Below are positions 1 through 7,644 of a stretch of 28,311 nucleotides of DNA, piece after piece. A program made the position numbers and the translations under genes. The stretch is from the NCBI GenBank assembly GCA_025765595.1, contig JAIVFH010000324.1:1-28311 (forward strand), read 5' to 3'. The DNA is from Obelidium mucronatum (lineage: Eukaryota > Chytridiomycota > Chytridiomycetes > Chytridiales > Chytriomycetaceae). Each line of letters opens with the position of its first letter. Positions within the stretch are counted from its first letter, which is position 1. The notes under the pieces are model-generated. The model was given only the letters and a program-made list of their open reading frames with translations. It had not been told where the DNA came from and did no database searches.

Positions 1-145
1 GGCCGGCTACTAGCGCACCCTACTGCCCTGGAGTCGAGGGGGTTTCGTGATTGGGGAAGAGCAAGTTATCTGAACTTGGCCTTGAGTCAACAAGAAAAGG
101 AGTCTGGGGTGAATCCAGATTCCTTTTTCAAGTATCAGTCCAGAT
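1..145. repeat. 145-bp direct repeat, copy 1
   Basis: An identical 145-base block starts here at the first base of the window and recurs at 438-582 (offset 437). Because it begins at the window edge, the true repeat may extend further left. The block contains no recognisable gene. Downstream sequence of the two copies is unrelated: copy 1 runs into unique sequence, copy 2 into the diverged 1.25 kb element. Confidence 0.95.
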
Positions 146-437
146 TCCGTTGCAAAGATAAGTCCCAGCGTCTGACAAAAAAATTGAGCATCGAATTGAA
201 GTTTGAACAGATACCGCTAATAACCCATGATCATTTTAGATCCAAGTCCTTGATCCACGACTTAAAGTTGTCTTGACTTGATCCAAGCAATGCCACACGT
301 CCTCCAATCAGCCCCTGGAATAACTCGCGATTCCTGCTTCGCAAGTCTTATTCAAGCAGGGCTTAGCTGACGTTTGCGGTTGATGGCTCTGTTTGACTTG
401 CGACAGGAGGAATCCGGTCCTCTGGAGGCGGAGGCAG

Positions 438-582
438 GGCCGGCTACTAGCGCACCCTACTGCCCTGGAGTCGAGGGGGTTTCGTGATTGGGGAAGAGCA
501 AGTTATCTGAACTTGGCCTTGAGTCAACAAGAAAAGGAGTCTGGGGTGAATCCAGATTCCTTTTTCAAGTATCAGTCCAGAT
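438..582. repeat. 145-bp direct repeat, copy 2
   Basis: Second identical copy of the block at 1-145. It ends exactly where the diverged 1.25 kb repeat element begins, so its right edge is also an element boundary. Confidence 0.95.
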
Positions 583-1809
583 CGGCTGTTGAGGTCTTTT
601 GCTGTGTTCGAGATGTGTGTTTTTGAGGGGGGGAAAACACGTGGTTTAAGTACTTTCTTCCGAGAACCTGACAATTCGGGGATTTTTCACTGTTTTGTCA
701 TGCCAAAAATCCAGTCTTTGCCTGAAAAAGGGTGTCAAACAAGTACCAGAGAGTGGCGCTCAGGGCGGAACAGAGGATCCAGACCAGTGCGGTTCTATCG
801 CAATTTTCAAAAGTGAATAATTCCATAGTTGCGTTTTGGAGCGAATTCGGCATGTCTTTTGAAAAGTTGCCTTTGGTGCGTCAACCACCAAGATGTCTTT
901 GTCACGCGTTGGACAGCACCACAAAGGACAAGCATCGCGACCAGATGAAAGTGATTTATTACATGTGACTATCGTTTGGGGACTCTGTATTTTCTGATCA
1001 AAGGGACGTCGATGGAGTTGATAAACTCAGAAGGACAGGTGACTAGAACAGATCAAATACAGAGGTTAACGCGTCGCGTAATAAACATCATAAATACAAG
1101 TTTACCGTTATCAATATTATCGGGGAGCGAGCCACGCGTTTGTCTGTGCGCATCGAACAGTTGAACAGTAGTCCAGAGACGCACCCGATATCTGCAGCCC
1201 AAGTCAAACAAAGACATCCGATGCATAATGCATTTAATATGGATTATTTTGGTGAGAAAGCATCGACATGTGGTGGTCACTGGGGTTATCGTCGCGTCAC
1301 TCTGACAAACAAGTGGAGACCCAGTCTTAGAATTTAAATTTCGTTAACAAGAAACTCAAGTTTCCATCTGAACCAAAGCAAATGACAGAGGAGAGTCTTG
1401 AGCTGTCTTTGAACAATTGTATGTGCTGGCATTCGTAATCTTCGATCTCGAAATTCGGCGGCGTGGTTTGAGCTCTTTTGAGCTCCGTCGGAGCTTCTTG
1501 GATACTGTTGGGTTCAAGGACAAGAAATCTGTGAATCGACGTATTGTGAGACACCCGTACTGGCTTCAAAAGGGGGTTCCACCTTCCAAGATAGCATTAT
1601 CGAGAGTTTTTAAAGTCTATATGAAGAAGAGAAGCTGTGACTGGTAGGTGAATAGATTTTCCAAGATAATGAAAGGTTTGAACAAACAAACAAAACCACC
1701 CGCGCCACCACTTCCCCAAATTCCGGGGTGCTCTCCTCTCGCGAAAAACTGAATCGAAACTACGAGAGAGCATTTTTTATCTGTTCTCTATCTCGTCTAT
1801 TTTTGGAAC
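583..1809. repeat. Diverged ~1.25 kb dispersed element, copy 1
   Basis: Several blocks reappear in the same order at 4062-5329. Examples are the region around the shared AGAACCTGACAATTC (near 660 and 4132), a longer block from GCGGTTCTATCGCAATTTTC (near 789 and 4257), the CGATGGAGTTG block (near 1010 and 4480), CACTCTGACAAACA (near 1300 and 4787), the CAAACAAACAAAACC block (near 1684 and 5173) and CTATTTTTGGAA at the right end. Substitutions and many indels separate the copies, and no long frame survives in both. It is probably a decayed mobile element or a duplicated non-coding segment. No terminal repeats or transposase are visible. Confidence 0.7.
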
Positions 1810-1962
1810 CTACTGGCCATGAAAATCAAAGTTTTTATTGGAAAGAAGCAAGTAAGCACATAAAACAAAAAGGGCGCCAGATTCAAGACCAGCAGCTTCA
1901 GCAAGAAATCTTGTGGAAACTTCAGAAATAATAATCAAATCTGAACATGAAAGGCTAACGAA

Positions 1963-3142
1963 TCAATTCCGGTTGAATGCGCATTTTCCACAGGAATTTG
2001 TGCGACAGTCTTCACACCGCCAGTACCATTGGTTGCAGACCCAACCACAAGAGTAGCATTTTCTGTAGCGATCAGTAATATCAAGTTTTGACCATTGATG
2101 AACATGCTCATCATGGCGCTCGTACACTCGGCGAAGACGGAGACGTTCAAATGGATTCACGTTTAAAGCTCTCGCGTCCAAAATGCGATCCAGGACACCA
2201 GGTTCCCACAAATCACATTTGCATTTACGAGGTACCCAACCTGCAGCGCAAGTATAACAAAACTCGAATCTGCAAATAATGCAAGTCATGTGTCCGCAAT
2301 CTTGTGTCTTTTCAATTCCAGCACCGCACTTTGGACAAAGCTGCCACCCGTTATCTTTGACAAGTTTTCTAAATTCCGGGTCCAGATTAACGATGGATGT
2401 CCCAGTCAAGTCTTTTTGAAAAGTCGCGTAGCGCACCATGTCTACCCCAGACAGATGCTTGGCGACTTGCTCTTGAGGAAACTCTTTCTTGCAGCACTTT
2501 GCCGGAAAGAGTGAACGGTCCTCGATAGCGTTGAGGCAAACTGTTTTTGCGCAAGAATCGCAGTAGTAGTGGGGACATGGCATTTTCGTGCTGGCTTCAT
2601 CGCCGCATGCGATGCAGTAAGTTTTCGCAGGAGGGAGTTGTGCAGGAATTGAAGAGTCAGTTGTCGCAGGAGGGATTTGTGCAGGGATTGAAGTGCGTGC
2701 AGGAGTTGGTTCTCTGAAGACAACTGGTGTTTGTTTGGACTGCAGCCACTTGGCCCCTGGCAACACCGACAGATCCACCGCTAGTCGCACCACCACCCAG
2801 ACTAACAGCCATCGCTCTGTCTCTCCGCTCGCGATCATCTTCAGCGGCAAAGCTGCGCTCCAACTCAAACCCAACATCGCCACACTTGCTCAGCCGCTGC
2901 GCCAGGCGGGTGCTTGCGACAAACTCGTCCAGCTCTTGCTTTGCGGCTTTGATTGCAACTTGCTGATCCGAAGCACCGCTTGCCGTTGGTTTCTTTTCGA
3001 GACGGGCTTCGGCCAGATCCATCTCTTCGATTGCAAGAAGAACAGAGACAAGAAAGTCATCCTCTTCGGCCACTGGAGCTGGAGGTTTGATCGAATGGAT
3101 TCCAGAGCTGCTTCCGCCGCTGCTTGGATCTGCTGTGAACAT
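1963..3142 (-). CDS. RING1/RING2 (RBR-type) E3 ubiquitin ligase, IBR apparently missing
   Basis: Two exons (3142-2807 and 2739-1963) encode about 370 residues. The 67-nt intron (donor GTTAGT, acceptor CTGCAG) is inferred because the reading frame changes here. RING1 covers about residues 154-195 (C154, C157, C167, H169, C172, C175, C194, C195). RING2 starts at C247/C250, with the presumed catalytic Cys at C260 in the motif QDCGHMTC. RBR ligases accept ubiquitin from an E2 on this Cys before passing it to a substrate. The ~51 residues between RING1 and RING2 contain no cysteine, so the zinc-binding IBR is absent. A further Cys/His-rich tail follows. The N-terminal third is low-complexity and helical. 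The ATG at 3142 is preferred over one at 3193 because a TATA-like box lies only at about 3200. The substrate is unknown. Confidence 0.82.
2740..2806 (-). other. Putative 67-nt intron of the RING ligase gene
   Basis: Donor GTTAGT at 2806 and acceptor CTGCAG at 2740, both phase 0. Removing it joins the N-terminal frame to the RING frame. The alternative is a frameshift in the same interval; cDNA would decide. Confidence 0.55.
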
Positions 3143-3195
3143 CTTGGTGTCAGATAAAAAAAACTTCAAAAAAAGTTTAGCACCAACAAACATTC

Positions 3196-3209
3196 GCTAT
3201 ATATATAAA
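3196..3209 (-). promoter_or_regulatory. TATA-like box of the RING ligase gene
   Basis: A run of alternating TA (TATATATA) lies 55-65 bases upstream of the ATG at 3142. It supports that ATG: an ATG at 3193 would sit upstream of any start site driven by this box. Confidence 0.5.
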
Positions 3210-3368
3210 CTGATCTCTCGATCCAAAGAAAAAGAAATTTCAATTTTTTTGAAATTGTTTATTTAAAAGACAAGTTCGAATAATGATGGTGAATTAGAGA
3301 CAATCACCAACAACAAAAAAACTTCCATGACTAATATAAAAAAGATGTAGCAAATAGTTTTAGTAAAG

Positions 3369-3445
3369 GGGGTTCAGCGTTAGCCAGGGAATTAAGAGTT
3401 CTATTCCCTGTTTCCAATGGGAGCCGCGAGGAGGCCCTGAACCCC
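3369..3445. repeat. Nested inverted repeat (two concentric stems)
   Basis: The outer arms GGGGTTCAG (3369-3377) and CTGAACCCC (3437-3445) are perfect 9-bp complements. Inside them CAGGGAAT (3385-3392) and ATTCCCTG (3403-3410) form a second perfect 8-bp stem. The 77-nt whole can fold into a long hairpin with an additional arm. It does not meet tRNA rules: there is no T-arm consensus and the inner arm is too long for an anticodon arm. Confidence 0.8.
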
Positions 3446-3560
3446 AAATAAAATATCCCATCGTCTAAAACTTTGAGTATCACGAATAAGATACTAGAGA
3501 TTGAAAGATACCACATTTAGATGTTTACGTTCCGTTGACCCGTTTGTTGTGTTTAGACGA

Positions 3561-4067
3561 GAGATGCAAACAATCTCAATTCACCTCCTAAAACATTTCA
3601 ATTTGGCCCCCCAAAGACTTCTGGGTGGTAAAAGGCCTAAGCCAATCACCAGTTTCATCATTTAGAGGGGGGGCGGATCGCACTTGTAGTGGATCCTATT
3701 GAAAGAAGAGGAGGAGAAGAGAATTGTTGAGATGCAAACAATCTCGATTCACCTCCTAAAAACATTTCAATTTGGCCCCCCAAAGGCTTCTGGGTGGTAA
3801 AAGGCCTAAGCCAATCACCAGTTTCATCATTTAGAGGAGGGGCGGATCGCACTTGTAGTGGATCCTATTGAAAGAAGAGGAGGAGAAGAGAATTGTTGAG
3901 ATGCAAACAATCTCGATTCACCTCCTAAAAACATTTCAATTTGGCCCCCCAAAGGCTTCTGGGTGGTAAAAGGCCTAAGCCAATCACCAGTTTCATCATT
4001 TAGAGGGGGGGCGGATCGCACTTAAAGTGGATCCTATTGAAAGAAGAGGAGGAGAAGAGAATTGTTG
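3561..4067. repeat. Tandem satellite, three copies of a ~169-bp unit
   Basis: The units are 3561-3728 (168 bp), 3729-3897 (169 bp) and 3898-4067 (170 bp). They are nearly identical, differing by a few substitutions and single-base indels. Each unit contains an imperfect palindrome around GGATCGCACT..AGTGGATCC. The array ends abruptly where copy 2 of the 1.25 kb element starts. High identity suggests recent amplification or homogenisation. Confidence 0.95.
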
Positions 4068-5329
4068 TTTTTTGCATGTTTTTATGAGGTTTTTGGGAGG
4101 GAAAACGCGCTGTTTATATACCTTTTTCCTAGAACCTGACAATTCAGGACAATTTTGATGCCGAAGACCCGCCCAAACCAGAAAAACCCCGAAAAGGGGG
4201 TCATATGAGTATCGGAGAGTGGAGCTGATGGGCGGATCCGAGTAAACACGCTTCTGCGGTTCTATCGCAATTTTCAAAAGTGAATAATTCCGTTGTTCTG
4301 TTTTCGGTGTTATTTGACAGGTGTTTTTGGAAAGTTGATTTTGAAGACTGACCACCCAGATGGCCATAGTCTCGCGTTGGACAGCAGCACGTACCAGCAG
4401 CACCCGGACCAACCAAAAGGAATTAAATGAGCTTAATATTGGTTGGCGACTCGGTATTATATGAGCAGAGGGGTGTCGATGGAGTTGTTGAGTCAGTGGA
4501 ACAGGAGACTGCACCGACTGCAGCCAGAGATAAAATACAGAGAGTCATCGTTACGCGAGTCAAACACATCAAAGACAAGTTTTGCCTGGTGGAAGATGTC
4601 GGGGAGAAGGCCACTCCCTCTCCTGTGCGCGATGTCTGCTTCTAAGAGTTGGCGCCACCACCACCCTCATTCGGAATCTGAAGATCAAGAAATAAACTCT
4701 TTCGAAGCATAGTAGATGCGATGCTGAAGGTTTGGCGGCGGCATCGGCGCTTGGTGGCTGCCGTAGTTGGTCCCAGTCGCGCAACCACTCTGACAAACAT
4801 GCATCCACCTCACCTGAACAAAACAGGGAGGCAGTCTTAGAAATTTCAAAATCTCACACAAAAAAACACAAACAAACCAGAGCCAGCTGCAAACGCGCCC
4901 AAGAATCAAAGGTGGTGATACGTTTGCCTGACGATTGATACTTGAATTTGCAAAGATTGCAAGTTGGCGTCTGATTCTTTATAAGACCCATAAAGCCACT
5001 GGAAGGAACTTCTTGCAAGACAGATACAGTGCATCACTATCACTTCCCAATTGGGATGCCAGTTCAGTCGGATTCGTTTAGCTGATGACTATCATGTTTG
5101 AGTTTTAATCTTCATAACCTTCAGAGTCTATACAAACGGATTCTGAGGTGAACTGGATTTCTGGTGGGTCAAAACAAACAAAACCAGTCGTGCCACCTCT
5201 CACCGAAAACACCCAAAACACGTTCATCTCTTGAAAGCACTGATTGGCCAATGAGCGGAATCGAGAGAGCGCTGCTGTTTAATCGTGTTCTCCTGCAATG
5301 ATGAATACATGGCCAGACTATTTTTGGAA
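4062..5329. repeat. Diverged ~1.25 kb dispersed element, copy 2
   Basis: Collinear with 583-1809 through the shared blocks listed for copy 1, with indels between them. The left edge coincides with the end of the 169-bp satellite, whereas copy 1 starts at the end of a different repeat. It contains no intact frame that I recognise. Similarity is weakest in the middle (about 4850-5160). Confidence 0.7.
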
Positions 5330-5527
5330 TATTCCCGAAAGACTATTTACAATCAGTCCTTTGATTTACTGATATCAAATTCTTTTTATTTATTATTGCT
5401 TCTGTTTTACTTATTAATATCATCTTACTCTACTTTTTCTCACACAATCGCTGCCAATGAACACTTTATCAATTCTAACTATCTACTGGGTTTTTTTTCT
5501 TAACTATCTTTAGTTTTCGGGCTTATC

Positions 5528-5569
5528 TTTTTTTTTTTTTTTTTTTTTTCGGGGGGGGGGGGGGGGGGG
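5528..5569. repeat. Homopolymer tract T22-C-G19
   Basis: Twenty-two T, a single C, then nineteen G. This may be a true mononucleotide repeat or an unreliable stretch in the assembly. It lies just beyond the 3' end of the hypothetical gene on the minus strand, so it could also disturb its 3' UTR. Confidence 0.95.
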
Positions 5570-5594
5570 TTGGACTTCCATATGGAGGGGGGAC

Positions 5595-6603
5595 TTAAAA
5601 GAAGTCATCATCAATATCCATGCAGGTTTCAAATCTATGGGTTTTCCAGGTGACGTATTCTTTTTTCGGAACTCCCCATTCCGCAATTGGTTGCACTACT
5701 TGAGTCTGGTGGGGAGACTCCGCTAATTGACACTCGGGTTTTACTCGAGGCAGTTCGATAACGGGAACTGGAGGGGGCTCAATAACCGCCAAAGAAACAA
5801 TGACCGGCGGTTCAGTTTGTTGTATTATCGGAATTTCGGGTGGAGGTTGGTCACAAACAGTTGGCGTACTGATGCTGGGTTGTACAGCAGTCGCGACCAC
5901 CAACTGCGGCTCTTGCTGATTTTTCCGGGGCAAGTACATTTCCGATTTTTTCACGTATTTTTGCGGTGTAACAACAGGAGGCGGCGCACGCGATGAAGAT
6001 GGTGGGGGTATTTTGGCTGGTTCAGGCTTGGCATAAAAAGGCGTCGCACGCGCCTGCTGAGCAGCAAGCTTGCGGCGGGCTGCGGCTTTACCTCTAACCA
6101 GTCCATTAATCGGTCTCCCTCGACGCACGGGAGGTGTCGGAGATATGCCGCTTGAGTTCTAAAAGGAATACAAAAGTTTTTTTTAAAAAAAAATTTTCTA
6201 TGAAAAGGTCCCTTCAAGCTTACGGCGGCTTCCGGAGTGCTTTCTTGCTGCACTTGAACATCTCGCGTCGGCCTAATTGGATCAGGCAATACGAAAGAGT
6301 ACAAGAGTACTGGAGAGCCTACTACGTAACAAGGGACTGGAGAAACCGGCGTTACAACATCTGATGCGTTGCCTCGGATATTGGACTGAAAGTAGACGGC
6401 AAGTTTGCTTGTTTCGGTGAATAGGAGGCACAAACTGATTCAATGGGCAAAAGGGCAAGTACAGCAACGTAAATCTCTTCGCGATCATGATCGGAAGGTG
6501 TAGTGAATTTCTTGGAAAACTCGCGAATAGCTTGCAAGAAGGAGAGCAAAAGTGGTTCTTGGATTTTTTCTTCGACGTGCGTGAATAAACTAGTTTGAGA
6601 CAT
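5595..6603 (-). CDS. Hypothetical Pro-rich protein with a basic RRGRP motif, three exons
   Basis: I do not recognise this protein. Exons 6603-6436, 6385-6224 and 6158-5595 join in phase 0 to give 297 residues. Intron 2 (65 nt, GTAAGC to TTTTAG) is convincing. Intron 1 (50 nt, GTTTGT to TTTCAG) is inferred from the frame change. The N-terminal ~55 residues could be helical (EPLLLSFLQAIREFSKKF). After residue 57 the protein is low-complexity and rich in Pro, Val and Gln. A basic patch with RRGRP at about 122-126, followed by RGKAAARRK, resembles an AT-hook or nuclear localisation signal. The C-terminus is acidic and ends MDIDDDFF. The ATG lies in a purine-rich context (AAAGAAATG). A nuclear role is only a guess. 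Confidence 0.65.
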
Positions 6604-7644
6604 TTCTTTTTTTTCTTTTTTGGTTGTTGCTGGTTGCGAGGACTGGGAGTTTGAATAAGACTTTTGGTAGCTTCTATTAGGATCTTTCTTAATAGAGATT
6701 GAGTAAAGATGATCTTCTAGTTGAGGAGATTGTCAAGTTTTTTGATCGATCTTTGGTTTTCAAAGACGTGGACTTTTACCTAAAAGACAGGCGCTGACGC
6801 GTTCAGGGCTTTTTGTATAAGATAAGGTATCAAGACTTCAATATTTGCTGCAAGTAAGGTTGCAGAAGTATGTGTTTTTGACGGGAGGGTGGCGTCGTCC
6901 GTGTTTTTTTTTCTAGAAGAGATTATCAAAAAAAGATTTACAACACAAAAAGGCGAATAAAAAATAAATAAATGGAATTTCACTACAGTTTCGGAAAAAA
7001 AAAAGGTCATCTTTTATTCGTATCGCCTTTGAGCGCCTATGACTTGGCCAAACACGAAAAAATTGGGTTGAAAAAAAAACAGACATTCGAATTGTGCTAT
7101 TGTTTCATGTTTTCCTTTCGCCAAATGTAACAGACAGAACCAATGTTCTCGAGCGAATGCAGTAGTTCCAGTAGCGTTAGAATTTAAAGACAGAGTTGGA
7201 GTAAAACGCAGCATGATTCAATGATTCAAGACAGACAAGTGATCAGGGTGAGATACAGACAACGCGCTTTTAAATATCAATAAAGATGGAGCTTGCAGTT
7301 GGTTGTCTTGTGACCAGTTGACATGACGTACAGTTGAATCATGTTGCTAAAATGACTGCCCTACAAGTAGCAGGTTTTTGTTTTGCTACTCAACAGACAG
7401 TGAATGGAAACGGAAGAATCATTGACAGGTTTTATACTTTGCTGGACGCACTTGACCACGCATAGCCAGTGGACTACTACGTGGACTCGAGGCAAACTAT
7501 ACCACAATCCACAAAACAGCTCAATGCAACAAGCAAGTTCAATAAAGAAGAACGAAACAACTGAAAGATGTATATTCGCAGTTCCAAACTCCAAAAACGC
7601 GAAACAAGGAGAAAAAAAAAACAGACGTCCAACAACTGCTTGTT
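6604..7644. other. Intergenic stretch, no gene recognised
   Basis: This interval holds the 5' flank of the Pro-rich gene (pyrimidine tracts on the plus strand) and the 3' flank of RPN3. Two minus-strand open frames of 66-76 codons (7214-7014 and 7010-6780) could not be assigned or joined by acceptable splice sites. The second contains a helical-looking stretch ending near 6780, so a small unrecognised gene is not excluded. Confidence 0.45.

Larger units (their letters stand above)
146..1962. other. Gene-poor stretch downstream of the RING ligase gene
   Basis: Apart from the second 145-bp repeat and copy 1 of the 1.25 kb element, I see no gene here. Open frames on both strands are short (at most about 80 codons), lack recognisable motifs and are not conserved as frames between the two copies of the element. 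The last ~130 bases are probably the 3' flank of the ligase gene. Confidence 0.6.
3210..5594. other. Repeat-rich stretch without a recognisable gene
   Basis: This interval holds an A/T-rich spacer, a nested inverted repeat, the 169-bp satellite, copy 2 of the 1.25 kb element and an extreme T/G homopolymer tract, each listed separately. Frames of 60-170 codons occur but derive from the repeats. The satellite unit is not a multiple of three and its frames restart in each copy, so they are not coding. Confidence 0.65.

Noticed and set aside
3369..3445. tRNA or tRNA-like gene
   Set aside because: The outer stem looked like an acceptor stem, but there is no T-arm consensus, no proper D-arm and the inner stem is too long. 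No convincing tRNA was found anywhere in the window.
3658..4514. Repeated minus-strand frames of 64-172 codons over the satellite
   Set aside because: They restart in every copy because of the satellite itself. The unit is not a multiple of three and no motif is present.
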